From NCBI GenBank assembly GCA_050084515.1, contig CM114272.1, forward strand, positions 14,136,001 to 14,200,000: a stretch of 64,000 bases of DNA, given 5' to 3'. Positions 51,153-61,389 of the stretch are shown piece by piece (the stretch's first letter is position 1; each line of letters starts with the position of its first letter). The translations under genes and the position numbers were made by a program. This stretch comes from Blasia pusilla. Taxonomy: Eukaryota; Marchantiophyta; Marchantiopsida; Blasiales. The notes beneath the pieces were generated by a model. It made no database searches. It saw only the letters and a list, made by a program, of their open reading frames with translations, and had not been told where the DNA came from.

Positions 51153-51866
51153 ATGGCTGCTCAGATACATCAGTTACAAGAGCAGATTGCCGCTATGGCA
51201 TTGAGATTACCCGATGCCGGATCCGTGGCATCGACATCATATGGAGCAGCCAGAGATATGGAGGATCCCGGTTGGATGTGGAGGGTTGCCCAAATGGAGG
51301 CCGCCGTAGTTGTGACGTGTGGAGCAACCGTGGAGTTGGATCCATAGCGAGGGGAAGCCAGAAAACATACTAGGCTTCCTCAATCTTTCACGTTATCCGA
51401 GGCGATGAGGACCCCATCGATGGGTCCTTATCAGAGTTCCTAGAGAGTTGGTGACGTTGTTGGTATGCAGGCATGGAGGGCGATGGGAGAAGCGAGTGCA
51501 ACGACTCCTATTTTTTATGCTCAGGAGGGGCATGTGTCGAGCACGTTGTTGGGGACGACCACCATTGTGTACCGCGCTCCTTTATTTTCTGCTTTCGATG
51601 TTATGACGTTGGGGGGTATGCCGACCGAGGCTTTTTGGCTGGCCGCTACACTATGTGAGCGTGGAGTTGGAGTTCCTACATCACGTTCAGAGGTGATTGC
51701 AGAGGAGGTGATGGACCTGCCCTTGGAGCGGATGCTGCTCAGCCGTCACGTCGATTCATGGCAAAGGGTCGCTAGGATGGCGGAGATGCCCGCTAGACCC
51801 GCAATAGAGCGTGTTATGGCTTCTTCTGTTGTTGTATTGCTGGATAATCGAGGAGAGGTCTTCTAG
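51153..51866 (+). pseudogene. gag-protease linker of element A
   Basis: Begins with a Gln-rich possible coiled coil (MAAQIHQLQEQIAAMALRLP), then ASTSYG and GATVELDP, both also present in B (57,000-57,150). The second part (51,465-51,866) is open in the protease frame and ends at a TAG two codons before the protease reading. No domain recognised. Confidence 0.6.
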
Positions 51867-52232
51867 TTGGTGAGTCTCGGAGGTAGAGCTTTTAGTCCGC
51901 AGCGCGTCTTGTTGGATTCAGGAGCGCAACCCCTGATGTTGGGGAAAGCGTCATTCAGAGGATTGGGCTTGACGAGAGCCGATGTGGAGCGTTGTCCATT
52001 CCGGATACAGACATCCTTGGGTGGAGTGAGTACCACACAGTATATCACCCAAAAGAAGGTCGTGGTGAGGATTCTCCCGGCACATCCTACAGATGAGTCC
52101 GTGGTGCGAGCCAAGGCGATAGTGACTGATGCAGAGTCCTACGACGTCTTGGTTGGTGGAGCACTGTTATACCCGATGGGGTTTTCCCTAGATTATTGGG
52201 AAGAGTCAGCGTCCTACAGACCAGGATGGTAG
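51867..52232 (+). pseudogene. retropepsin-type aspartic protease of element A
   Basis: Active-site motif RVLLDSGAQPLMLGK (Asp-Ser-Gly) and the downstream SYDVLVGGALLYPMGF block. About 120 residues, normal for a retroviral-type protease domain. It would cut the polyprotein. The reading ends at TAG (52230), where element B has CAG (...YRPGW then Q), so the stop is a C-to-T change. The catalytic motif itself is intact. Confidence 0.85.
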
Positions 52233-52352
52233 TCAGGTGATGGGCGCCTTAGCTCATTACCCGTTCGATTCACATGTGCAGTGATCGAGCGACGGCCAGG
52301 AGAGATGGCGACCTTAGTAGCATTTAGCAGTGCCATCACTTAGACTAGTGAT

Positions 52353-53756
52353 TTGATTGAGGGACATCTCTATGAAGAGGATACTCCCATTCGTGACATT
52401 TCTATGGAGAGGAGTGTTATGGTAGCCGCATTATTCCGTGGAGGAGAGGTGCCGGTGTGGGGCTCGATTGAGGAGCTTCGACGATTGGCAGATGAGCACG
52501 TGCAAACCGCGTGGAGCGAGGCGTTTGTACTGGAGGATGATGGGTCTGAGGAACCCGAGGTAGCAGGGAGTGCTACGATGACCCCCTTGGATATCACACC
52601 CATTGTGTGATGTACCTTGGAGGAGGATATTCGAGTGTTAGATCTCTTTGGAGGGATTAGCACCGGGTTAGCTGTTGTTTTGTAGGCACGAGTGCGAGTA
52701 CAACAGTACCTATATGTGGAGAGTGAAGATGTTGCGAGGCGCATCTCACTACGATATGTGGCGCAGTTACGCCTACGTTTTCCCGACTTATTGTCTGCGT
52801 TCGCAGTACAGGGATACCAGAGTTTCCTACCGAGGGATATTTCATTGTTGGGGGCGCATGACTTAGAGCGGGTAGGGACCATTGATTTGGTCATTTCTGG
52901 TTGGCCATGTCCGGGCCAATCGAGTGTTGGACGAGGCAGCGGGTTGGCTAATACTCGGTCAATGTTGTTTTGGGAGATGTTGAGGGTCTTACGGCAGTTG
53001 CAGGAGCACCAATCTCGTTCTCCAGCCTACATTCTGGAGAATGTGCCGATCTTAGGAGACTCCATGTCACGGGTGATGACGAGTGTTCATCAGGTGCGTG
53101 CCTGGATCGGCCCAACAGTGTTCTTGGATGCGGCGAGTGTAGGTTCTAGAGCCCATCGCCCGCGTCTATGGTGGACCAACTTGGTGCCCCATGCGGTGTT
53201 ACGGAGGGCATATGCGAGAGTATAACGCCCCTCCCATTTTTTAGTGGATTCCATTCTGAATCCAGGTTGTCGCTCACAGGCAGTGAGGCACGATGATCGA
53301 CCACTGTTGACGGTGGTCAACAGGGTAGGCAAGTCGCGGGTAGCCTTTCCCACATTTGTGAGTTTTCCCGCTTCCTATGCATACAAGGAGGCCGGTCGTG
53401 GCTTGATTTGGGATGACCAAGTTCAGAGGTTGGTGGAGCCCAATGCCGATGAGAGAGAGTGGGCGATGGGATTTCCCACAAGAGTGACAGCAATACCGTC
53501 AGTATCAGAGGCATCACGACGCCATGTCTTGGATCAGGCGATAGACCTGAACTGCTTGACATGGATATTCAGCTTGGGATTGGCTGAGCAGCGTCGGATG
53601 AGATCGCGATATATCACAACAGTTGCGTTGGTGAGCCCCATGCCTACCGAGACGGTGGAGCCATTGGCTGGGGGCGAGACTCGAGGAGATCGACACACCA
53701 AGGGAGATCGAGAGAGACACCCTTGGATTTCTTCGGATGTTTTGCAGGTACGTTAG
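52353..53756 (+). pseudogene. C5 cytosine DNA methyltransferase domain of element A
   Basis: All core motifs lie in one frame in the standard order. Motif I VLDLFGGISTGLAVVL is at 52635-52682, and a YVESEDVA acidic motif follows. Motif IV SGWPCPGQSSVGRG has its catalytic Cys codon at 52908-52910. Motif VI YILENVP has ENV at 53037-53045. Motif VIII SRAHRPRLWWTNL comes next, then a target-recognition region and motifs IX/X (EPNADEREWAMGFP, then NCLTWIFSLG). The enzyme transfers methyl from S-adenosylmethionine to cytosine C5. The order I to X excludes the circularly permuted plant DRM type. Stops at 52608 (TGA), 52683 (TAG; B has CAG) and 53223 (TAA) break it. An N-terminal extension from 52,353 links it to protease. 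Confidence 0.9.
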
Positions 53757-53837
53757 GAGATGATAGCCACAACATCGAGCATGGTTCCGAGCACTCCATG
53801 TGGTGGAGATCAGAGTTTGCAATTGGCTGCAGGAGAG

Positions 53838-53841
53838 CGGT
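53838..53841. repeat. left target duplication of element B (CGGT)
   Basis: CGGT precedes TGTCATGACC here and follows CGCACGACA at 63441-63444. Removing one copy together with B restores the element A frame, which supports these borders. Confidence 0.7.
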
Positions 53842-54209
53842 TGTCATGACCATACGGATTATGTCGTAGAGTATAGTGTGCTAGTAGAGGCCATTCCTTA
53901 TATAGGACCGTAGTGGCTTGGTAGAGATGCGGTTTCATACATAGGATTGGGGGTTACTCAGTTGGGGGTGACTTTCCCAATAAGGCCCGCTCTTAGGTTG
54001 GAGGATATAAGGTGGAGTGCACTCAAAGAACAGTCAGTTCTTTGAGTTGAGCCTGTTGCGTTGGGAGTTAGCCTTGTTAGTGAGTAGAGCTCTTGGCTAT
54101 GGTGTTTCCCGCAAGCTTCGACCTAGATTCTCCCATCGTGGAGTGGGTTTGGCTCGATTGTATGTGATTATATACGTGTTTTATGACAGTAGGTCTTTCA
54201 CGGATTTCA
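53842..54209 (+). repeat. 5' LTR core of element B
   Basis: From TGTCATGACC to GGATTTCA; the partner is 62972-63334. ATATAA at 54005-54010 is a plausible TATA box. The exact 10-bp inverted repeat CTCAAAGAAC / GTTCTTTGAG (54022-54031 and 54037-54046) lies where the RNA would start. The 3' boundary is uncertain. Confidence 0.8.
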
Positions 54210-54893
54210 CTCAAAGAACTGGAGTAGATCGATGGTAGCTTCGATTGTAGATCAATAGGATCTGGTTAGGGCTGATTGTGTACTCAGCCGTGGATGTTCG
54301 TGGCTTGTGGCCTATGTTGGAGGTGTGAATCTGGTGCGTGGTTGGTTGGGAAAGAAGCGCCTTGTTGAGAGCTTTCCAATGCGCTTTAGATCGCCGGATT
54401 TTTTCAAGGGAGTTGGAAGTTATCAAGGATTGAAGATTTTGGTTCGTGTTCGACGGTTTTCTGATGTGGAGAGCTTGGAGTGCGGAAGCTTTGTTGAAGT
54501 TCATCTAGATCGGGTGAGAGGTTCCTGTTGCTACTTGTATTGTGATCTCATGTGAAGCTATCTGCTCGAATGTGTGGAGCGTTGCGGATTTCTGCGTCCA
54601 TGAAACTTGGTGGAAGCGCTGTCGGATTTGCGATTCTGGAGGTGTATGGACAACAAGTTTGTCTGATTTTTAGCTCTGAGTATAGAGCTCGGTTGTAGCT
54701 GATTTTTTGTGGTTGGTTGGTGACTCGTTCATTGTTGGAGACGCCTATCCCGTTGGGGGCGCCCTGGTTAGGCCTCTCTCCATAGCGAAGCATGGCGAAG
54801 TGTGGCATGTCTCGAGCATTTCTCGGCGTTTTGAGGCTTCGAGGTAGCTCGTGGTAGCTCGGGGCGAGTGGGCGTGAGAGACGGAGTAAGGAG

Positions 54894-54925
54894 CAAGCAA
54901 GCAAGCAAGCTTGCTTGCTTGCTTG
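54894..54925. repeat. perfect 32-bp CAAG/CTTG palindrome in the leader
   Basis: Four CAAG units followed by four CTTG units with no spacer. The left copy has a damaged version at about 1,665-1,690. It sits 35 bases from the 5S-like segment. Confidence 0.85.
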
Positions 54926-54959
54926 GGCGTGAGGCAATTTTTGCAGGATTTGGGATTTG

Positions 54960-55045
54960 AGTGTTGCATAACTGGTCACCCATCTTTGGGCTATTATGCC
55001 TGGAGGACGCTTAACTGTTGAGTTCTTAACTATGCCAGTGTACAC
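54960..55045 (-). other. 5S rRNA-like sequence, antisense in the element B leader
   Basis: Read on the - strand it contains CAGTTAAGCG and then GATGGGTGACC (54984-54974), with the same spacing as in the left copy and in plant 5S rRNA. AGAACTC before the A box is kept; CACCGG has become CACTGG. Being conserved in both copies it belongs to the element, not to a chance insertion. Confidence 0.6.
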
Positions 55046-55531
55046 ACTGTTGTAGCTCATTTGGTGCTATTCGGAGATGTGTTAGGCGCTTTATGCATCT
55101 CAGGTTTTTGGTTGATGTACCTCTAGCGCATAGCCTCTCCATGCAGGTGATATTTTCAGGTGCTGCGACTAGCACGTCATCGACCCGCGGCGGAGTAGCT
55201 ATTGCGTTAGAATTGTGTGGTGGGTTTTGTGGATTCATGGGGCACCACGTTTGGTGGATTATGTTACCTTGATTTCCATTTGCGATTGGAGGGTTGTCGT
55301 TGGACTTCCTGTGTTTGGATCCCCTCCATCGGTGCTTCTTGCTTGCGCGCCCATTGTTAGGGTTGACGCTGATTTCCAAAGAAGTGTTACTCCTGTGTGC
55401 TACGGGTAGTGAGGCTGGAGGGATGACGAGTAGACCGTGGGAGGCGTCTTGTGGTGATGACAAGTTAGGTTGCCTACACCCATAGCTAGTAGAGCTAGAA
55501 TAGTATAGCGACATCGACGTCACTTGGTAAT

Positions 55532-56947
55532 TTGGTGGTGGTACGGCATCGGCGTTGGTCATCATGGAGTCCGGGTGGTCTGGTTGGGGACCGTGGTGCG
55601 GACAGTGGTGGTTTCACACGGAGTGGATTTAGGTATCGGCTACCTTTTCCACTTCCGACGGTTGATGAAGAGGAGCACGAGGGTGTTCCAAACAATGAGT
55701 CTTCTAGGTTGTTATCGAGTGTTGCAGCTCCATTGATTTGGGACATGGACGGTGGATATGGGGCCATGAAGGGCCCATGACGATACTCGGATGCAGTGGG
55801 CACCATTGAGTTGGAGGACTTAATGCAAGAGTTTGATACATGGTGTGATATGCAGATGTTGCGGAACGCCACGTTGTTTACACCCTTCTTGGCTTGGAAG
55901 GGGTTGTTTCAGCACTTGGAAGGACCACCCATGGATGATTACCATGAATTTAGGAAGGACCATGTTGCTGAGATTGAGGCATAGAGACAATATTGGTCTC
56001 CAGGCTATGTGTCTATCACCCATGGTGGTATTGGCAGTAGTGCTCCTACTATGCCAGCCAGTCCGACGTTGAGTGGTACGAGTACGAGCCGGAGTGGGGG
56101 TACCAGTGGAGGTACTAGTGCCCCACCATCGTTCAGCCCGGTTGCAGAGTTCTTCAAGAGGTTGAAGAAGAACTATCAGGGAGTGAAGACGGAGAAGTTG
56201 AGGAGTCTTCAGGAATTTGAGCGAAAGACTGGTGAGAGTCTTCGTGAGGCATACACTCGTATGCGACGCTTGATTTCAGTTATCTAGGGTGTGACTGAGG
56301 ATCTGGCAGTCCAGTTTTGGTATGTGATCTTGGACAGAGATTTGCGCCATAGGGTACGTGATGCTACTCTTATGAGTGATGATTCACCCACATTGACCCA
56401 TGTGTTTGCTCTATCTGAGAAGATTGAGCTTAACATGGTGAAGGAGAGAATGGTGACATCCGCATTCAGTAGGGATACAACTACTACTTCTCTTGTTCAG
56501 TAGCCCACCTCACACTCTCTTAGTAGTGGTGGTGGTAGTAGTAGTGGGAGTCGTGGGGGGTATACACGACCTCAGTCAGGTCCTAGAGGGACACTTGCGT
56601 AGAGACCATTGCCTTCATTTGCTGCCCCGCACCAAGGACAGTCATGTTGGACATGTGGAGGTGATCATGTTAGGAAGTTTTGTCCCCAAGAGGATGGGAG
56701 ACGGACTTTGGAGGATGGGCCTCAGTTGGCCCCAACTCAGTGTGATCATTGCGGGAGACTAGGTCATCCTCGAGAGCGTTGCTTTGATCTTCATCCAGAG
56801 TTGAGATTATGCCGCAGCCGTGGTGGAGTAGTTCCGAGAGGCCGAGGTGATAGAGGTGGTAGGGGTGGTAGAGGTGGACCAGTGGTTGGAGAGCCTACGG
56901 TGGCTACCCCTACCACTACGACAAAGTCACTATGGTCGCCAGATTGA
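55532..56947 (+). pseudogene. gag of element B with two zinc knuckles
   Basis: One frame runs from 55,532 to 56,947, interrupted by stops at 55778 (TGA), 55982, 56285, 56501 and 56600 (all TAG). Capsid blocks match the left copy, which has CGA (Arg) at the first and TGG (Trp) at the second stop. A Gly/Ser-rich stretch precedes the knuckles CWTCGGDHVRKFC and CDHCGRLGHPRERC, and an RG-rich basic region follows (RGRGDRGGRGGRGG). The nucleocapsid part would bind element RNA. A downstream linker (56,948-57,597) is frameshifted. Confidence 0.85.
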
Positions 56948-57597
56948 GCAATTGGAGCAGAGTTGGCTACTATGGTGGTATCCAAAGATAGATCGAGTTC
57001 GGTGCAGGGGCTTCCACCTCTTATGGAGGGGATGATCTCTCTTATATGGCGAGTGCGGCAAAGACAAAGGTTGAGGCATCAAGCTGCAGATTCTGAGAGG
57101 AGCCACTCGGCGTCGAGCCACGTGGTGCTACTATGGAGTTGGACCCACAGAGGGGTGAGGTGGGAGGCGAGCTAGGCTTCCCAGTCATTCTTGTTGTCTG
57201 AGGTGCTCTCGGGACTCCATCCATGGTTCCTACACAGCCTATTGAGCCCACAATGGGGAGTGAGGCATCTACATCGCGTATAGTAGACACGGATGCAACA
57301 TCCAATGCAGTATTGCAGATGGCAACTTCAGTGTTGGGATCCCAATTGTTTTCGGCCACGGAGCCGATGGCTTTAGGAGTTGACTTAGCTCTGATTTCAC
57401 TCAGCGACCACGTTGTGTGAACGTGGGGGTATTCTTGCTATACGTGTTGAGGTGGATGAGGGTGTTGCGGTGGAGCGACCCTCTATGCCAAGTGTAGCAT
57501 TGAGTACCGGTGCTACTTAGGTGCAAAGAATGGCGAAGATGGATGCATTACCGCCCGGCCAGCCATTGATCGTGGGAGGCTTACACCTGGTGTATGT

Positions 57598-57963
57598 ATG
57601 TTGGACAACGGGAGTGGGATCTTCCGATTGGTGATTCCTATAGGACAGGTGTATAGACCAGATAGAGTCTTGTTAGACTCTGGTGCCCAACCTTTGATGT
57701 TGGGAAAGGCGACATGTATTGGTTTGGGTATTCGGAGGTCAGAGCTTGAGCCTTGCCCATTCCAGATTCAAACATCACTTGGAGGAGCCAATGATAGGTG
57801 TCAATTCATGACACGGGAGAAGTTTTTTGTACAGTTGAGACCAGATCATGCGACTGATAGCTCCCTATTGGGAGTATCTGCGGTAGTCACATCAGCCGAG
57901 TCGTATGATGTACTAGTTGGAGGAGCAGTATTGTACCCGATGGGTTTTCAGATGGATTACTAG
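57598..57963 (+). pseudogene. retropepsin-type aspartic protease of element B
   Basis: RVLLDSGAQPLMLGK and SYDVLVGGAVLYPMGF, identical or nearly so to element A. The frame stops at 57961 (TAG), where A has TGG (LDYW). The linker to the methyltransferase continues (SYRPGWQSEDGRMSQVPVRF) with a later frameshift. Confidence 0.85.
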
Positions 57964-58359
57964 ACTGAGATAGCGTCTTATAGACCTGGTTGGCAGTCCG
58001 AGGATGGACGTATGAGCCAAGTTCCTGTGAGATTTATTTATGGGGCTCGACCAGGAGGGTCTTCCCCAACAGTGTTAGCATTGTGGCTGGTTTTAGTGGA
58101 GTAGTCACTTGGCCAGGAGACTTTTTGGAGGGTAGTGTTTCTGCTATGGATTCTCTTGCGCATGAGGAGGTAGAGGAGGTCCCTATTTTTGCAGTCGTGG
58201 CATCCTCATTGTTAGATGTGCAACTTTGGAGTTCAGGCGGTGCACTACGGCAGGAGGCTGATCGCCTTGTGCAGGAGGCTTGGTGTGAGGCTGTTATACC
58301 TCACGAGGAAGAGGAGGCCCCACGGCGGACTCCTACTTCTGGTCCAGTTGGGTTATCCC

Positions 58360-59594
58360 CTTTGGATACCTCACCCATTGTATGGCAGTACGTGCTGGAG
58401 GGCATTTGTGTGTTAGATCTCTTTGGTGGGATTAGCATTGGTTTGGTTGTAGTGTTGCAGGCCGGTATTCTTGTGCAGAGATACGTGTATGTGGAGCGAG
58501 ATGAGACGGCCCAGAGAGTCTCATCTCAACATATTGGTCAGTTGATGCGGGGATATCCTCAGTTGTTGCCGCCATGAGCTATTCGTGGGTACCAACGTGC
58601 TTTGCCGTCACACATTGCATTGTTGGGGGCGCAGGACCTTGAGAGGGTTGGTCCTGTGGATTTTGTGATTGCTGGATGGCCATGTCAGGGTCATACACGT
58701 GCAGGTCGTGGTGAGGGATTACACGACCCTAGGTCTCAATTGTTTTGGGAGATGTTACGGGTGTTACGACATCTTCAGGTTCATCAGCACGTGCTCACCT
58801 TACATTCTGGAGAATGTTCCATTGTTGGGTGACACTCGGACCCGGATGATGGCGAGTGTTCACGAGGTGCGGTCTTGGATTGGACCAGCGGTGTTGTTGG
58901 ATGCAGTGCGAGTTGGCTCGCGTGCACATCGTCCACGCTTGTGGTGGACAAACTTGTTGCCTAAGGAGGTTCTACGTCGAGCATATGATGCAAAGGCAAA
59001 GCAGATCCTTGCCTTACCGTGGATAGTATCTTGATCTTGGCGACTTTCTCAGGTGGTGAGGGTTATTGATTGGTCACCCATGGCAGTGGTGAACCGTGTG
59101 GGCGACCTAGGATGACACTACCCACATTTGTGAGTTTTCCCTCGTCACATGCCTACAAAGAAGGTGGTCCGGGGCTTGTATGGGATTCTCATGTGCGACA
59201 GTTGGTGGAGCCTAACGCTGATGAGAGAGAGCGTGCGATGGGATTTGCTACTAGTGTGACAGCGGTTGCTTCTATTTCTGAGGCTTCACGATGTCATGTG
59301 TTGGGTCATGCCATGGACCTGAATTGTTTGACTTGGATTTTGAGTCTTGGTATGGCCCAACAGCGTCGACTTCGGACTATGTCTGTGGGTCTTCCACCCC
59401 TTGTAATGAGCTCGATGGTTACCGGGATGGTAGAGGCATCGGCTGGGGGCGAGGAGAGTAGTATTTTGCATCCTTGGAGTAAATGGGATGTAATGGCTGG
59501 GCATGTGGAGTTGGTTGCTCATGCTGGTGGAGGAGTTATTTGCTTAGATGATGGTGTAGTTAAGGGTGTACCATCTTGTGAGGGGGTTGCATAG
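58360..59594 (+). pseudogene. C5 cytosine DNA methyltransferase domain of element B
   Basis: Motif I is VLDLFGGISIGLVVVL. YVYVERDE supplies the acidic residue of motif II. Motif IV is IAGWPCQGHTRAGRGEGLHD, with the catalytic Cys codon at 58683-58685 and the classic PCQ. LFWEMLRVLR follows. Motif VI (YILENVPLLG) is reached after a frameshift near 58,800. Motif VIII is GSRAHRPRLWWTNLLP, and motifs IX/X are EPNADERERAMGFA and NCLTWILSLG. The order matches element A, so the domain was present before the two subfamilies split. A TGA at 58575 and frameshifts near 58,800 and 59,040-59,070 inactivate it. The reading ends at UAG (59592-59594) just before RT, followed by CAG CCA. Confidence 0.9.
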
Positions 59595-59600
59595 CAGCCA
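59592..59600 (+). promoter_or_regulatory. candidate leaky stop UAG CAG CCA between methyltransferase and RT
   Basis: The nine bases fit UAG CAR YYA, the readthrough context of tobacco mosaic virus. The frame is the same before and after. Element A has UAG CAA CCA at the matching place (63477-63485). An ordinary mutation of CAG CAG to TAG CAG remains possible. Confidence 0.45.
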
Positions 59601-61070
59601 ATGGCATCGTCCTCTCCCTCTAGTGTGCCAGTGGAGGAGACTTGGGAGCCATTACTTGGGCCCAAACTTACGGGAGGTGAGAAACGACGCTTGACAGAGT
59701 TCCTACGTGCTTATAGGAGCTGTTTTGCCTTTAGCATGAAGGAGTTGGGTTCTCTGGTTGGACCTGATATACGGATTGATTTGGCTAGTGATACGCCAAT
59801 CTTCCGTCGTCCCTACCGATATAGTGATATGGAGAGGGACCTGATTCAGAGTAGGACGTTGGACCTTTTGGAGGCTGGATTAGTGGAGTTTTCGCATGGA
59901 GAGTATGCATCAGCCACTGTCATGCCTGCTAAAAAGGATATGCATGGCAACTACACGGATAGGCGGATGTGTGGAGATTATCATCCTATCAATCGGCAAG
60001 GCCGATAGGTATGCCATGCCTACACCTGAGGAGATCTTTGATGTGGTGGGACAGGCAAAGATTTTTAGTACTTTGGATCTTCGGGCAGGATACCATCAAT
60101 TGCCGATTTCGGGAGAGTGACAAGGCCAATACAGCATTTTGGGGTGTCAACTCTCATGGCAAGGATTGTGTGTACCAGTGGAAATTCTTACCCTTTGGGT
60201 TGAAGAATGCACCGAGTTCAGAGAGTGATGGACGAGATCCTAGGAGGGTTGGATTTTGTTGGGTGTTACATTGATGATATCTTGGTGTTGAAGAACACGG
60301 TGGAGGAGCATCGATACATTTGCATATAGTGTTTGAGCGGTTGAAAGCTCATGGTCTACGTTTGCATCCAGGAAAGTGTAAGTTCTTCCATGAGGATATT
60401 GAGTACTTGGGTCATGTGATCTATCAGGTGGTTTGGGAGTTCAGACAAGCAAAGGTGGAGGCTATTGCACTTATTCCGTTAGATGTGAGTAGAGTTCGGG
60501 CATTCATGGGATTGGCAAACTACTATTGGAGGTATGTGAAGGATTTAGTGCTATGGCAAAGCCTTTGAACCAATTGCTGAAATCAGATCAAGAGTGGACC
60601 TTTGGGGAGATGATCGGGAGAGAGAGCTTTTGTGGAGCTTAAGGCCAGTTGGTGGCGGCGCTTATCTTGAGGAGACCTATCAGAGGGCACCCATTTTAGT
60701 TACACACTGATTGGAGTAGGTTAGGACTTGGAGCGGTGTTGACACAACATGATGATGAGCACATGGAGTTTGTGGTGGCCTATGCAAGTCGTTCGAATAA
60801 GTAGTGAGTCGCTATAGTTCATATGAGGGAGAGTGCTAGGCAAAGAGTGTGGTGTGGCACACTTTAGGTGTTACTTGTTTGGCACACAGTTTACCCTTGT
60901 TACTGATCACCAGCCGCTCAAGTGGTTGATGGAGTATGACAAGCTTACAGGGAAGCTCGCACGGTGGGCTCTTATCTTATAGGAGTATGACTTTCAGGTG
61001 GTACATAGACCTGGAGTTGCCAAACTTGATGCTGATGGGTTGAGTAGGAACCCATGTACTAGCCAAGAGG
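59601..61070 (+). pseudogene. reverse transcriptase / RNase H of element B
   Basis: RT blocks: FRRPYRYSDMERDLIQSR, ATVMPAKKDMHGN, RRMCGDYHPINRQ, then IFSTLDLRAGYHQLP, WKFLPFGLKNAPS and the catalytic YIDDILV (YIDD at 60267-60278, intact). Thumb and connection: HGLRLHPGKCKFFHEDIEYL. RNase H: LHTDWSRLGLGAVLTQHDDE, then TLVTDHQPLKWLMEYD and HRPGVAKLDADGLSRNPC. A 5-base deletion near 60,000, relative to element A, and several later indels break the frame. Confidence 0.85.
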
Positions 61071-61389
61071 ACACAACTGGGGCTAGATGGCATGGCGAGG
61101 TTGATGAGGAGATTGTGCCAGGTTGGCATGCATCCGCCTTTTTATGTTGGTTATGGGTGGACTCTAGTATGGAGGATCACATGATATCTTACTCTAGTCA
61201 GAGGGTAGATGGCCAGCCTTCAGATCCTAAGGTTGGAGATGGTGATACGGATCAGCGTGATATTCATGATGATGCGTTGGTGTTGGAGTTCCTACGGACC
61301 AGTAGGGTGCTAGGCATAGTGAGTGCCAAGGAGCGAGACCGTGTTCTTCAACGTGCTAAGAGATATCGATTGGAGGGAACACATATTCT

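Larger units (their letters stand above)
49828..53841 (+). mobile_element. DNMT-type Ty3/gypsy element A, part 1 (gag, protease, methyltransferase)
   Basis: Order is gag, zinc knuckles, coiled linker, protease, methyltransferase, then interruption by element B at 53,841. The element resumes at 63,441 with RT. From 51,465 to 53,841 there is one reading frame broken only by in-frame stops. The insertion plus one flank copy is 9,603 bases, a multiple of three, and the frame continues across the join to the UAG before RT. A and B differ along their whole length, so they are two subfamilies. Confidence 0.9.
54210..55531 (+). other. 5' leader of element B
   Basis: No supported coding region. Matches the leader of the left copy. 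Contains a perfect 32-bp palindrome of CAAG/CTTG units (54894-54925) and the antisense 5S-like segment (54960-55045). No clear primer-binding site. Confidence 0.6.

Noticed and set aside
52353-53756. Bacterial restriction-modification gene or contamination as source of the methyltransferase
   Set aside because: It is in frame with a retropepsin and RT, occurs twice at the same position in diverged elements, and is embedded in eukaryotic retroelement sequence.
52353-53756. Plant DRM-type methyltransferase captured from the host
   Set aside because: DRM proteins have circularly permuted motifs; here the order is I to X.
54307-54555. Leader open frame beginning MAYVGGVNLVRGW, present in both B-type copies
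   Set aside because: The copies diverge by frameshifts within it and no domain is seen; treated as non-coding leader.
55026-55565. 179-codon - strand frame in the B leader
   Set aside because: Antisense to the leader and gag start; the matching frame in the left copy (746-1462, +) has a different composition and is also antisense to gag.
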